Shown here: piece by piece, positions 33,220 through 42,235 of the stretch | Layout: every line of letters begins with the position of its first letter | Position numbering within the stretch: the stretch's first letter is position 1 | Source: Paenibacillus sp. URB8-2 | Lineage (GTDB): Bacteria > Bacillota > Bacilli > Paenibacillales > Paenibacillaceae | Length of the DNA stretch: 64,000 bases | Assembly (NCBI RefSeq): GCF_013393385.1 | Contig: NZ_AP023239.1 | Coordinates: 2,046,001-2,110,000 of the forward strand | Direction of reading: 5' to 3' | Made by a program: the position numbers and the translations under genes | The notes under the pieces: model-generated | Database searches by the model: none | Told to the model about the DNA's origin: nothing | What the model saw: the letters and a program-made list of their open reading frames with translations, nothing else

Positions 33220-34061
33220 TCGGACGTAAATTGGCCAATATCATTCGTCTGGCTGTGAGTTATATCATCCTGATTGTGCTGGCGATATCCGCTTTGTATC
33301 CGGCGATATGGATTGTTCTCGGATCGCTTCGGCCCGGAAAGTCGCTGTACAGCAAGCGTTTTATTCCGGATCAGCTAACGCTTGTCCATTATAAAGAGCT
33401 CTTTACCTCTCAGGTCTATTTGTTCGGCACATGGTACATGAATACGTTGAAGATCGCTCTTTGTTCTATGGTGATCGGCGTATTGTTGATTCTGCTGACA
33501 AGCTATGCGGTATCGAGATTTCGTTTTAAGGGACGTCAGACAGCGTTGTCCACGCTGCTGATTCTCGGCATGTTCCCCGGCTTTATGAGTATGATCGCCA
33601 TTTATTTGCTGCTGAAGGAGTTTCATCTTCTGGATACTCATCTGGCGCTAATTATCGTCTACGCGGCCGGCGCTCCTCTCACGGGAACGTTCATCGCCAA
33701 AGGCTTTCTCGATACGATTCCCCGTTCACTTGACGAGGCCGCGCGGATTGACGGGGCAAGCAACTTCGGCATCTTCACAAGAATTATTCTGCCATTATCA
33801 CGTCCAATGATTACTTATATGGCACTGACCCAGTTTGTCGGACCGTGGGTTGACTTCATTTTCGCACGGCTGATTCTGCGGACGAAGGAAAACTGGACTG
33901 TCGCGGTTGGGATGTGGGACATGGTCAATACCATCCAGAACTCCAACTTCACCCTGTTCTCGGCCGGAGCCGTACTGATTGCTGTTCCGATTATGATATT
34001 GTTCGCCTTCCTCCAGCGCTTGCTGGTAGACGGATTGACAGCGGGAGCCAGCAAAGGGTAA
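33216..34061 (+). CDS. mdxG: Maltodextrin ABC transporter permease
   Basis: 281 residues, six transmembrane helices, EAA loop EAARIDGASNFGIFTRIILP, and the family C-terminus RLLVDGLTAGASKG. The ATGA overlap with mdxF couples their translation. A strong terminator follows, so the operon is mdxEFG. Confidence 0.94.
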   Translation: MIGRKLANIIRLAVSYIILIVLAISALYPAIWIVLGSLRPGKSLYSKRFIPDQLTLVHYKELFTSQVYLFGTWYMNTLKIALCSMVIGVLLILLTSYAVSRFRFKGRQTALSTLLILGMFPGFMSMIAIYLLLKEFHLLDTHLALIIVYAAGAPLTGTFIAKGFLDTIPRSLDEAARIDGASNFGIFTRIILPLSRPMITYMALTQFVGPWVDFIFARLILRTKENWTVAVGMWDMVNTIQNSNFTLFSAGAVLIAVPIMILFAFLQRLLVDGLTAGASKG

Positions 34062-34106
34062 GACCGTAGTAAAGGGAAATAGTTGTTATCTCGAAGAAAA
34101 TAGTAA

Positions 34107-34142
34107 AAAGCTTCCCGCTTTTATAGCAGGGAGGCTTTTTTA
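34107..34142 (+). terminator. Terminator of mdxEFG
   Basis: AAGCTTCCCGC and GCAGGGAGGCTT pair around TTTTATA, followed by TTTT. Confidence 0.85.
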
Positions 34143-34237
34143 GGTAATAAACTTCGTTTTCCGTTTTGTATGCTCCGCAGGCTTGATGGAGAGAGTCAAA
34201 GAATCGGCCTGTTCCCATGGCGTCCAGGGAAAATGTA

Positions 34238-35401
34238 TTACCGCCCGGCGGGCTCTTTTTTGCCAAAAAAGGTCTTCAGCGCCTGATACACTTCTTTCTT
34301 GTCCTTGATGACATAGTGCATGAACTGCGGCTGCTTAATATGCTTGTATGCGGACATCAGCGTGCTGCTCCGGTTATACTGATTAACCTCGCCGTAGCCG
34401 AAGATGTTGCTGCGCTTCAGGAGCTCCCCGATCAGCTTGACGCAGCGCTCGTTATCGGAGCTTAAGTTGTCGCCGTCGGAGAAATGGAAAGGGTATATGT
34501 TGTACTTGGAAGGCGGATAGCGCTTGTCGATGATATCCAGCGCTTTTTGATACGCCGACGAACAGATCGTGCCGCCGCTCTCGCCCCGGGTGAAGAAATC
34601 ATGCTCAGTGACCTCTTTTGCTTCCGTATGATGGGCCAGAAAGACGATCTCGACCTTCTCGTACTGGCGGCGCAGGAAGCGGGTCATCCAGAAAAAGAAG
34701 CTGCGGGCGCAGTATTTTTCAAAGGTTCCCATACTGCCCGAGGTATCCATCATGGCGATGATGACCGCATTGGAATGCGGAATGGTCGTTTCGTCCCAAG
34801 TCTTGTAGCGCAGGTCGTCGGGGCTGATGCCGTGGATTCCCGGCTTGCCTCTTCTGCCGTTGCGCCGCAGGTTTTCAAGCAAGGTGCGTTTTTTGTCGAT
34901 GTTGGACATCATGCCTTTTTTGCGGATATCGTTAAAGACGATGGATTGCACTTCGATCTCTTCCTTGTCCTTCGGCTTCAGATGCGGCAGCTCGAATTCC
35001 TGAAACAGAATATCCTCCAAATCCTCCAGATCGACTTCCGCCTCTACCAGGTCCTGACCCGGCTGATCGCCCGCTTTATCTCCTTTGCCCGGACCTGCTT
35101 GGGATGGTTCCCGTCCCAGAACATCTCCGATTTGGCTGTCTCCGTCGCCTTGGCCGACATGCTTTTGCTTGCGGTAATTATAAATGATCCGGTACTCATC
35201 CAGACTGCGGATCGGCACTTTTACAATTTGCTTTCCATCGGACATGATAATATTTTCTTCCGTAACGAGATCGGGCAGATTGCTTTTGATCGCTTCCTTG
35301 ACCTTCTGCTGGTGACGTTCCTGATCCTGATGGCCTTTACGGTGCAGGGACCAGTCTTCTTTCGAGACGACGAACGAAAAGGGCTGTGATGATTGCGACA
35401 A
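34238..35401 (-). CDS. yhbH: YhbH/DUF444 sporulation-associated protein
   Basis: 387 residues, partner of PrkA and SpoVR (YeaH in E. coli). A TTG at 35401, nine bases after GGGAGG, is the start. N-terminal part: [20 protein letters not shown] and [20 protein letters not shown], both typical of the family. The second half is a von Willebrand A-like domain with a metal-site motif ([14 protein letters not shown]) and then [20 protein letters not shown] and [15 protein letters not shown]. In B. subtilis the gene is next to prkA; here it is 22 kb away and on the other strand. Confidence 0.95.
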   Translation of the reverse strand: MSQSSQPFSFVVSKEDWSLHRKGHQDQERHQQKVKEAIKSNLPDLVTEENIIMSDGKQIVKVPIRSLDEYRIIYNYRKQKHVGQGDGDSQIGDVLGREPSQAGPGKGDKAGDQPGQDLVEAEVDLEDLEDILFQEFELPHLKPKDKEEIEVQSIVFNDIRKKGMMSNIDKKRTLLENLRRNGRRGKPGIHGISPDDLRYKTWDETTIPHSNAVIIAMMDTSGSMGTFEKYCARSFFFWMTRFLRRQYEKVEIVFLAHHTEAKEVTEHDFFTRGESGGTICSSAYQKALDIIDKRYPPSKYNIYPFHFSDGDNLSSDNERCVKLIGELLKRSNIFGYGEVNQYNRSSTLMSAYKHIKQPQFMHYVIKDKKEVYQALKTFFGKKEPAGR

Positions 35402-35576
35402 AGAGGACCACCTCCCATGGAATATGGAAAAACGAAATTCAATCGCGGCTTAGGCGCGAACCGGCATATGGGATAGAGTTCGGCTGAGAGCCGAGGCGAG
35501 GTAAGCCGTTAGTTGTAACTAAAGTATATTCACAGGGGCGAGGGATATGTGCGCTTAAAGTAGCGGAGATGGCAGG

Positions 35577-35702
35577 ATGAAGGACCCGATCCGACTTCAC
35601 TGTAATGGACCGCGATATTTTGGCAGAACCGGAAGAAATACTGTCGCCAAAGCCCGAATGACGATAGTTAACGGCAGAATCGCATACAGCGCTTCCCATT
35701 AG
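35577..35702 (+). CDS. Possible 41-aa basic peptide
   Basis: ATG 35577 follows GGAGATGGCAGG, a fair ribosome site, and the frame gives 41 residues: MKDPIRLHCNGPRYFGRTGR, then NTVAKARMTIVNGRIAYSAS and a final H. It is strongly basic, without a membrane helix. A hairpin with a T run follows 15 bases after the stop, which is the layout of a complete small transcript. No family is known and chance cannot be ruled out. Confidence 0.3.
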   Translation: MKDPIRLHCNGPRYFGRTGRNTVAKARMTIVNGRIAYSASH

Positions 35703-35716
35703 AGATTGCAGGAGAC

Positions 35717-35741
35717 AGACCCCGGAGCGGGTCCGTTTTTT
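35717..35741 (+). terminator. Terminator after the 41-aa ORF
   Basis: GACCC and GGGTC pair around CGGAGC, followed by CGTTTTTT. No other plus-strand gene lies upstream of it in this gap. Confidence 0.6.
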
Positions 35742-35846
35742 GTGCAGCTTAATCACTCAGTGTTCAAACTTGTAAACGTTTGGTAACTCTTGGGTAAGCG
35801 GTTTTCATTATAATAAAAGAAATCCCTGCTAAAAGGAGCTTCTTCA

Positions 35847-36881
35847 ATGAAACTTAAAGCTGCCGCGCTACTGCTCTCCGCCCTGCTTATACCCTTTTCC
35901 CCCTCTGCGGCATCGGCTTCCGGGACGGGCGGTGTTGCAATAGACTGGAACGGCGAATCCGTCCGCACAACCGTGCCTTCCTATATTGAGAACGGGGTTA
36001 CCTTCGTATCCATCGATTTGATCTCGAAGCTGAATGGATTATCCGCAAGCTGGCTCCCGGACGAAGGGTTAGCCAGACTCTGGGTGGACCGCGGAGGCGT
36101 CTTCAATTTCAAGCCGGGGACCGGCTATGCCGACGATATGGACAAGCGTTATCCGCTGGGAGCGGTAATCGCTGTTAAGGATGGAGAGGTGATGCTGCCG
36201 CTGCGGTTTATCGCCGAAATGGCCGGAGCCGACATCTCATGGGATCAAACGAACAACAAAGTGTCGGTCATACAGAAGCGGATGGCCGTTGCATCCGTAC
36301 CCGGAACCCGAAACCGTCTTTTTGCCATGTCGGAGGATAAAGGGGAGTACATGGGCATCACTTTGGAGTGGAACGGAATGCTGAAATCCTTTCCTTTATG
36401 GCGCAATCCCTACACTGTGGGATCGCCTCCGCAGCTGCTGGCCCAAGATATTAGCGGCGACGGGAGGCCGGAAGCGATTATTCTGCTTAATGCGGGAAGC
36501 GGAACGGGTGTTTATCTTGAAGAACCGCATGTTGTCGACAGCCGAACGTTTAAAGAAATCCGGATACAGGATCCGCTTGAAGCCGCCCGACAAAGGCTGG
36601 TTTCCACCGTGGAACGCGCAGGCAAAGATACCGTGATCCGTGTAACGGCGGACGGAACGGTCTGGGAACGGCATTTGGACAAGCAGGAGAGCGACGGGGA
36701 ATCGCCAGGCGGTCTAACCTTCGGTTCCATCATTAAATACGAAGTGCGCGGCGGCAAGCTTGTCGCCATACTCGCAGGCGCGGAGGGCATAGAGAACTAT
36801 CTCGGTGAAGCCGTTGTAACGTACACTTTGCAGAACGGAGCTTACACCGCCAAGTCCGTCTCGTTTTCTTTTTACCAGTAA
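35847..36881 (+). CDS. Secreted protein with copper-amine-oxidase-N (stalk) domain
   Basis: 344 residues. A signal peptide covers residues 1-24 (LKAAALLLSALLIPFSPSAA). Residues about 30-145 carry the stalk repeat type common in Paenibacillus surface proteins: YIENGVTFVSIDLISKLNG and then MLPLRFIAEMAGADISWDQ with NNKVSVIQ. The C-terminal 200 residues are beta-rich with a calcium-site-like stretch (DISGDGRPEAIILLN) typical of FG-GAP/VCBS-like proteins. It is likely a cell-surface or spore-surface protein; no enzyme motif is seen. ATG 35847 follows AAAAGGAG. Confidence 0.8.
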   Translation: MKLKAAALLLSALLIPFSPSAASASGTGGVAIDWNGESVRTTVPSYIENGVTFVSIDLISKLNGLSASWLPDEGLARLWVDRGGVFNFKPGTGYADDMDKRYPLGAVIAVKDGEVMLPLRFIAEMAGADISWDQTNNKVSVIQKRMAVASVPGTRNRLFAMSEDKGEYMGITLEWNGMLKSFPLWRNPYTVGSPPQLLAQDISGDGRPEAIILLNAGSGTGVYLEEPHVVDSRTFKEIRIQDPLEAARQRLVSTVERAGKDTVIRVTADGTVWERHLDKQESDGESPGGLTFGSIIKYEVRGGKLVAILAGAEGIENYLGEAVVTYTLQNGAYTAKSVSFSFYQ

Positions 36882-36981
36882 TTCTTCATCATCGGTGAAA
36901 ACCATTTGCAACCTTAGCGCGGGGTGGGACGTTAAAAGGGTAAGTGTGCATCGCACGAGAACCTTAAGGAGGCAGAACTAC

Positions 36982-37896
36982 ATGAAACCACAACGTTCCA
37001 TTTCGGCCGCGGCTGCTTTTGCCGTATTTTTGCTTGCCCTTACGGCTTGCACGGGAGATAAGCCAGCCGCAGACCCCACGGATGCGCCCGTCACGGCTTC
37101 GCCGACCACCGCAGCCACGGCCAGTCCCGAACCGACCACGGCGCCCGAACCGTCCCTCTTGCCGAGCCAGCCGGCGGACGGAGAGACGCAGGTTATTAAA
37201 GGAACGGGCATATACAATGGACAAATCGATAACCATTCAATAGAAATCCAGACGGAAGAAGGTCCGCTTGCCTTTGAACTCGGTGCCGGAATGGAGAATA
37301 TGCCGGAAATGCTGAATGAAGAGGACAAGGTCGCCTTTGAATACGTGGAAAAAGAGGTAGCAGGCGACACTTCGATCAAGCAGCGGGTGCTCACCAAGCT
37401 GAGCGCTTCGAAAGGAAGCGCGGATAACTCGTCCGAATTGCCGCGCACGAAGCAGTTGGCGCTTACGCTTGAAGGCAACCGGGAAGAGAAGACCGCTACG
37501 CTCGCTTCGGGCGACGGTTATGCGCTGTATGTGTTCGACATTCTCAGCTTCGATCCGGCGAAGGGCAGGCTTTATCTGAAGGTGGATTCCGACTATTACG
37601 CCGATATCGAGAAGCTTCCAGCCGACTTCAACCTCGACTATCTGCTCCTAGAAGGGCGTGAAGAGCTGTCCAAGACCGGAGAGGTCAAGGAGCTTAAAGG
37701 AGAAGAGAGAGAACAGGCTATGCAAGGCACCCGGCTGTTTCTGACTGCGACCGGCAATAACGGGATAAAAAAGTATATCGTCAAAGAATCCGGCGGGCAG
37801 GGCTATATTATTAAAATGAATATCCCGTACGGCGATGCCACGGAAGGATTTCCGCCGCATGCCTTCGCTTCATTGAATTCGCTGGTGAACCGCTAA
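36982..37896 (+). CDS. Lipoprotein with Pro/Thr/Ala linker
   Basis: 304 residues from ATG 36982, which follows AAGGAGG. Signal peptide with lipobox LTAC (Cys23), then a low-complexity linker of Pro, Thr and Ala (about 28-70), then a globular beta-rich domain in two parts (GTGIYNGQIDNHSIEIQTEE; TLASGDGYALYVFDILSFDP). No family is recognised, though short lipoproteins of this design are common in Paenibacillus. It lies 100 bases after the stalk-domain gene in the same orientation and may be co-transcribed. Confidence 0.75.
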   Translation: MKPQRSISAAAAFAVFLLALTACTGDKPAADPTDAPVTASPTTAATASPEPTTAPEPSLLPSQPADGETQVIKGTGIYNGQIDNHSIEIQTEEGPLAFELGAGMENMPEMLNEEDKVAFEYVEKEVAGDTSIKQRVLTKLSASKGSADNSSELPRTKQLALTLEGNREEKTATLASGDGYALYVFDILSFDPAKGRLYLKVDSDYYADIEKLPADFNLDYLLLEGREELSKTGEVKELKGEEREQAMQGTRLFLTATGNNGIKKYIVKESGGQGYIIKMNIPYGDATEGFPPHAFASLNSLVNR

Positions 37897-37928
37897 ACGA
37901 AGGAAAGAGCGCACACGCTTGAAGGACA

Positions 37929-37987
37929 AAACGGCCCCTCAGGCCTTGTCTTCCGAAGCTTCCGGAGACAAGCAGAGGGGCCGTTCT
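37929..37987. terminator. Long bidirectional terminator
   Basis: AACGGCCCCTC and GAGGGGCCGTT close a stem with an inner CTTGTCT/AGACAAG. On the minus strand GGGGCCGTTTTG gives the T run for the convergent membrane-protein gene. Confidence 0.8.
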
Positions 37988-38031
37988 GCGTTCGAAGCTG
38001 CATTTTTGGAGGAAGGCAATAGCTTCCGATT

Positions 38032-38472
38032 CTACTGCAGGGCGCCAGCACTCATCAGGACGACCGCAATGAGCAGCAGGAACACAAGCAGTATAATTCC
38101 GTTGATAATCGTTCCGATGACCCCGAATACTTTGCGCCTTCCGCGCAGGGCAAGACCGATGATCCCTACCACTACGCCGATGAAATTAAGCGCCGCTAGC
38201 GCAAGCACTGCCATGCCTAGAAACAGGAAAGCCCCGCCCGATTGGCCATTCAGCATGCTTGTTTCATTCATCGCGGGTCCGACCATGGCTCCGGCGACGA
38301 TGAAGGTAACGATGTATCCCGCAAGTGTCACCACCCCGATGACAAAGGAGGCGATGCCCGGACCGGAATGCTTGAGCTTTCGCTGTTCCTCGGGGTATGG
38401 AGCGAAGGCGGAGGCGCCGGGATAGGGTTCGATTTGCGGCGTGTCTTTTTTCGGGAATTCATGTTCATCCAT
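38032..38472 (-). CDS. DUF4190-like membrane protein
   Basis: 146 residues. A Pro-rich, charged cytosolic N-terminus (about 40 residues) precedes three or four hydrophobic helices; GIASFVIGVVTLAGYIVTFI and GVVVGIIGLALRGRRKVFGV match the small DUF4190/DUF4064 type that is widespread in Firmicutes. Function unknown. The start ATG is at 38472. Confidence 0.7.
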   Translation of the reverse strand: MDEHEFPKKDTPQIEPYPGASAFAPYPEEQRKLKHSGPGIASFVIGVVTLAGYIVTFIVAGAMVGPAMNETSMLNGQSGGAFLFLGMAVLALAALNFIGVVVGIIGLALRGRRKVFGVIGTIINGIILLVFLLLIAVVLMSAGALQ

Positions 38473-38639
38473 AGGCTTAAGTCTGCTCCTTTACGAATGA
38501 TTTAACTGCATTCCGAGAGAAGTCCCCTTCCTCTACAGGGAGGGGATGAATTTCGGTCAGCTCTGAATGGAAAATTATTGCTCTGCGTCGCGATCATTTG
38601 ATATAATCAGTCTTAGTTAGATATAAGGCTGGTGTATCA

Positions 38640-39050
38640 ATGAAATTAGATTCAAATAATCACTCGGTATTCTCCTTAAACTACCATCTCATCCTCAGCA
38701 TTAAATACCGCGAAAAAGTGCTTTCCGACGAGATCTCCGAGTATGCTAAGGCCATTTTTGAACGGATTGGAGAAAACTATCATATTACGCTGAGCTAGTG
38801 GAATCACGATAACGATCACATTCATGTACTTTTCAAGGCGCATCCCAACACCGAACTATCCAAATTTATCAATGCCTATAAAAGTGCCAGTTCTCGCCTC
38901 ATCAAAAAAGATTTTCCCGAAGCCAAAACGAAGCTGTGGAAAGAGTACTTTTGGTCGCAAAGCTTCTGCCTAACTACTGTGGGCGGCGCTCCCTTGGACG
39001 TATTGAAAACCTATATTGAAAATCAGGGAAAGAAGGCGAAAACCAAATGA
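38640..39050 (+). pseudogene. tnpA: tnpA (Y1 HUH transposase) interrupted by an amber codon
   Basis: A 136-codon frame of the IS200/IS605 Y1 transposase with one TAG at codon 53 (38796-38798). The rest is intact: FSLNYHLILSIKYREKVL, the HUH motif DHIHVLFKAHP, and the nucleophile Tyr in [11 protein letters not shown]. The TAG stands where relatives usually have a sense codon just before WNHDNDHIH. Without suppression the protein is cut before its metal-binding motif, so this copy cannot move itself. Its stop overlaps the tnpB start (ATGA). Confidence 0.9.
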
Positions 39051-40216
39051 TCCGATGTGTCAAAACACCATTCCACACCTCCAAAACGGATCTGGAACGT
39101 TTGTTTGCGTGTAACCGGATTTCAGCGGAAGTTTGGAACCAGTGTCTGGTCATCGCTAAGGACTATGCCCTACAGCACGATGGAAAGTGGATCGGGAAAA
39201 CGGAACTTCAAGCGGCGCTCAAAAATCAGTTTCCTCTGCATTCCCAGTCGCTACAGGCGGTTTGCCATAAATATCTCTTTGCCAGAGATAGTGCAAAACA
39301 AGCCAGAAAGCAGGGCCTGCGCACCAAATACCCTTACAAAAAGAAGAAGCACTTCAACAGCAAGTGGGTGGATCAAGCATTCAAAATCGAGGGCAACACG
39401 ATCTACTTAAGTCTGGGTATCCAAAGCGGCAAGCGCCAGCAGCCGATTAAAATCACCGTCCCGCGTATGCCGGAAGCGGACATCAAGGAAATCGAGCTGG
39501 TGTATGACCGGAAACTGATGATTTCCATGAGTTATGATGACGGACAAGCGGCAGCAGAGAATCCAGGCAGCCAGACCGTAGGCGTTGACCTGGGGGAAAT
39601 CCATTCCATCACGGCAACGACCACCGAAAACAAGTCGATCATCATCACCGGAAGAAAAGTAAGAAGCATTCACAGGCTGAGAAACAAGAAGCTGGCCGAG
39701 ATCCAAAAGCTCATGAGCAAATGCCAAAAAGGCAGCCGGCAATGGAAAAAATACAACCGGACTAAAAAATACATACTCAGCAAAAGCGAGCGCCAACTGA
39801 ATGATGCCATCCACAAAACCACAAGGCAATTCGTAGAATGGTGCACGGAAAACGAGGTCAAAGAGACGATTGTCGGCCAAGTGGACGGCGTGCAGCGGAA
39901 CACGAAAAAGAAGAAGAGAAAGACATTAAATCAAAAGCTATCCAACTGGAGCTTTGGCAAGATTCAGAAGCAGCTTGGCTACAAACTGGAAGCCAAGGGA
40001 ATCGCCATAAAAAAGATAAATGAAAGCTACACCAGCCAACAATGTCCTTGTTGCGGTCGAAGAAAAAAGACGTCCACCCGAAATTACAACTGTTCCTGTG
40101 GCTATACTGAACACCGGGATGTGCATGGGAGCAAAGGGATATTATCCAAGTATCTGCATGGAGATATCCGTTATTTGGGCGAAACGAAAGAAATCAAGTA
40201 TCTACGGATCGCGTGA
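39047..40216 (+). CDS. tnpB: TnpB RNA-guided nuclease-family protein
   Basis: 389 residues. TnpB uses the element's omega RNA to guide cutting of DNA and helps the element persist. RuvC-I is [11 protein letters not shown] (D181); RuvC-III is [10 protein letters not shown] (D358); a zinc finger has CPCC and CSCG (333-351). The RuvC-II position, normally an acidic residue in a strand such as IVxED or IxGD, reads IVGQVDG (Q278). Either the acid has moved or the nuclease is impaired. The N-terminal helical region has the usual W-N-Q pattern ([13 protein letters not shown]). Translation is coupled to tnpA. Confidence 0.92.
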   Translation: MIRCVKTPFHTSKTDLERLFACNRISAEVWNQCLVIAKDYALQHDGKWIGKTELQAALKNQFPLHSQSLQAVCHKYLFARDSAKQARKQGLRTKYPYKKKKHFNSKWVDQAFKIEGNTIYLSLGIQSGKRQQPIKITVPRMPEADIKEIELVYDRKLMISMSYDDGQAAAENPGSQTVGVDLGEIHSITATTTENKSIIITGRKVRSIHRLRNKKLAEIQKLMSKCQKGSRQWKKYNRTKKYILSKSERQLNDAIHKTTRQFVEWCTENEVKETIVGQVDGVQRNTKKKKRKTLNQKLSNWSFGKIQKQLGYKLEAKGIAIKKINESYTSQQCPCCGRRKKTSTRNYNCSCGYTEHRDVHGSKGILSKYLHGDIRYLGETKEIKYLRIA

Positions 40217-40397
40217 GTGCGAGAAGTAGTAGAAGGTGAGTTCCCACCCACTTGTACAAGTGTTGCTTACTGAACCCTGCCGTTAGATTTCCGCATTCAG
40301 CGAAAGCAGATAGCCAACCTATGTGCTTATCGAAAGTAACGGTAGGGGCTGGTAAGAAACTCCTGCTTCTAAGCAAAGTGTAAGCAGGGGAGGTTCA
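40217..40397 (+). ncRNA. Candidate omega RNA / right-end region of the IS200/IS605 element
   Basis: The 3' end of tnpB and the right end normally encode the guide (omega) RNA. This stretch has no ORF, contains several short inverted segments and ends in the 40360-40392 hairpin. The guide would be the sequence just past the right end, beginning near 40398. This is inferred from the family. Confidence 0.45.
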
Positions 40398-40567
40398 TTA
40401 TGTATATGCTATTACCTATTTTTCACAACGCGGCCAGAAATGCAAGGTCCTTTGTAAAAAGGTGAACACTGGATTTGAAGGCATTGCATCCGTTATGATA
40501 GAAGTATTCGATACGCGTGCCGCAAAAGCCTCGTTATTCACGGCACATGATAAGGAGTTGTCAGTCT

Positions 40568-40951
40568 TTGCAGCGGACATTTATGACTTGGGGGGCCCTG
40601 CTCGCCATGCTGGCGGTAGCCGTCGGCGCTTTCGGAGCCCATATCCTGAGAGCCTCGCTCGATGAAAGGGCGTTGGCGGTTTATGAAACGGGCGTCCAGT
40701 ATCACATGATGCATGCGCTGGGTCTGCTGATTGTCGGCCTTGCCGCTGGACAATGGGGCGAAAGCGGCCGGCTCCGCTGGTCCGGCGGATTGCTGCTTGC
40801 CGGCATCGTCCTGTTCTCGGGCAGCCTCTATGCGCTGAGTATTTCCGGAATCAAGGTTCTGGGGGCTATAACGCCCCTGGGCGGAGTATGTTTCATTGCC
40901 GGTTGGCTGCTGTTTGCTCTGGAGGGCTGGTCTCGGAGAAAGGCAAGCTGA
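40568..40951 (+). CDS. DUF423 membrane protein
   Basis: About 127 residues if it starts at the TTG at 40568, which follows AAGGAG; the longer reading from 40517 adds residues unlike the family. Four hydrophobic segments and the family stretches GALLAMLAVAVGAFGAH, YHMMHALGLLIVGL, FSGSLYALSISGIK and ITPLGGVCFIAGWLLFA. DUF423 (YwdK/YgdD) is a small inner-membrane protein of unknown function. The IS200/IS605 element lies just upstream, but the gene itself looks intact. Confidence 0.88.
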   Translation: MQRTFMTWGALLAMLAVAVGAFGAHILRASLDERALAVYETGVQYHMMHALGLLIVGLAAGQWGESGRLRWSGGLLLAGIVLFSGSLYALSISGIKVLGAITPLGGVCFIAGWLLFALEGWSRRKAS

Positions 40952-41023
40952 TGGAAGGACGGACGTTCCGCCAAAAGAGCGCGCCTGAACCTCACTGAGC
41001 CGATCATATGCGCTTAAGCAACG

Positions 41024-41070
41024 AGGGTGCCTTTAGACCAGCTCATGGTCTAAAGGCACCCTCGTTTGTT
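41024..41070. terminator. Strong bidirectional terminator
   Basis: GGGTGCCTTTAGACC and GGTCTAAAGGCACCC form a 15-bp perfect stem around AGCTCAT, then TCGTTTGTTTTT. It serves DUF423 and the convergent gene at 41072. Confidence 0.9.
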
Positions 41071-41071
41071 T

Positions 41072-41581
41072 TTACAAAAACTCGTCGATTTCATTCAGCC
41101 TGAACGTGTATACCTGCTTCTCGTCTACATGATAGACATTAATAGTGCTTGTCTCTTCGTCAAAATTTAGAATGCGGCACGGGAGCGACATCTGCTTGCC
41201 CTGACGGTTGGCCCTTAACCGGACCAGCCGGTTATCCCGGATAAACGCGCGAATCTGTCCGAAGGCGTCTGCGGGGCTTTCTATGGTCGCCGGCGGGGGA
41301 GACGCAGCTTTCGAAGACGAAGCCGGAATGGAAGACTTATAGCCCGATAGCTTCTTTAGTAGAGCACTTTCATACTTGGACAACGTTTTGGGCGGATTCA
41401 GCAGGCTGTCGATCTTTTTTCCCAAGGGAAGTTCCGATTTGATTTTGAAATCAGCTACAACATCGCTGCCGTTCATCAGTTCAAGCAAATATTGTAAAGC
41501 AAGCGGGTTGGTACGGGCATTAATCAAGATGTCGATGTTAAACAGATAATGATCGTCTGCGCTTAGTGTTTTTTTGTCCAT
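41072..41581 (-). CDS. Hypothetical protein with C-terminal beta-barrel-like region
   Basis: 169 residues. The N-terminal half is helical (DDHYLFNIDILINARTNPLA, LELMNGSDVVADFKI), a Ser/Pro/Ala linker lies near 90-105, and the C-terminal 60 residues (RAFIRDNRLVRLRANRQGKQ, RILNFDEETSTINVYHVDEK) read like a small WYL/Sm-like beta-barrel. I do not recognise a named family. It is oriented away from yunC, separated by a 200-bp promoter region. Confidence 0.65.
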   Translation of the reverse strand: MDKKTLSADDHYLFNIDILINARTNPLALQYLLELMNGSDVVADFKIKSELPLGKKIDSLLNPPKTLSKYESALLKKLSGYKSSIPASSSKAASPPPATIESPADAFGQIRAFIRDNRLVRLRANRQGKQMSLPCRILNFDEETSTINVYHVDEKQVYTFRLNEIDEFL

Positions 41582-41783
41582 AAATCCCCCAGCTTTTATC
41601 CTTAGGAATGGTTCTTTGTAAACAAACTATAACATTAAATGCGAAATAATTATATAGTATAATTTTAAGTGAATGGGCCTTTTGTCTCCTAATTATCCCG
41701 AGAAATCGGGACCAACGTCCACACGCCGTCTTCAATGCAGGAATACACATAGAGCGGGGAAATAATATGGGAGGTGCCTGTTG

Positions 41784-42086
41784 ATGGTGACTTTGGAGCC
41801 TGTTGCGGTTGGCGATTATATCATGCTTGGCGTCGAAGTAAAGCTGCCCAAAACGACGCTGCTGACGATCAGCACCGATAAAGGTTATATTATGTGCGGC
41901 GCGCTTGATGTCGGATTGCTTAACGAACGTCTTGCGGATCGGGGAATCATTGCCGGCAGAGCGGTGGGAGTGCGCACCTTGGAGCAGCTGCTCGCCGCTC
42001 CGCTGGAATCCGTTACGTTCGAAGCGGAGAAGCTTGGAATCGTTCCGGGCATGACCGGATCCGAAGCTTTGCTTAAGATGCTGTAG
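41784..42086 (+). CDS. yunC: YunC/DUF1805 family protein
   Basis: 100 residues from ATG 41784, or one more if the adjacent TTG at 41781 is used; GGGAGGTG lies upstream. DUF1805 features: GDYIMLGVEVKLPKTTLLTI, KGYIMCGALDVGLLN, RAVGVRTLEQLL. The biochemical function is unknown. In B. subtilis yunC, yunD and suf genes lie close together; here yunC is near suf, and yunD is 17 kb further on. Confidence 0.9.
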   Translation: MVTLEPVAVGDYIMLGVEVKLPKTTLLTISTDKGYIMCGALDVGLLNERLADRGIIAGRAVGVRTLEQLLAAPLESVTFEAEKLGIVPGMTGSEALLKML

Positions 42087-42103
42087 AGAAACACACAGTG
42101 GAA

Positions 42104-42126
42104 TGGGGCCAAAGGGCCCCTTTTTC
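42104..42126 (+). terminator. Terminator of yunC
   Basis: GGGGCC and GGCCCC pair around AAAG, followed by TTTTT. The IS110-family element begins right after it. Confidence 0.8.
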
Positions 42127-42127
42127 A

Positions 42128-42144
42128 AAATATAAGTTAAGATG
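42128..42144 (+). repeat. Left inverted repeat of the IS110-family element
   Basis: AAATATAAGTTAAGATG, directly after the yunC terminator; matches the right repeat at 15 of 17 positions. Confidence 0.75.
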
Positions 42145-42235
42145 AACAAAAAGGCCAGCTCACGTTTGCAGGACGTAGGTTAAAATGGAAGCGAGAACCC
42201 CCATTTCAGAGCTACAAGCAAAGGAGCTGGTTGGA

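Larger units (their letters stand above)
35402..35846. other. Intergenic region between yhbH and the stalk-domain gene
   Basis: Divergent region of 445 bases. It contains a possible 41-codon ORF (35577-35702) and a terminator-like hairpin after it (35717-35741). Nothing else was recognised. Confidence 0.5.
38511..40397 (+). mobile_element. IS200/IS605-family element (approximate ends)
   Basis: The element carries an interrupted tnpA, an intact tnpB and terminal hairpins: CCCCTTCC with GGGAGGGG near the left end (38523-38545) and CTCCTGCTT with AAGCAGGGGAG near the right end (40360-40392). This family has no inverted repeats and moves as single strands that fold at such hairpins. The exact borders cannot be fixed from one copy. 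Confidence 0.75.
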
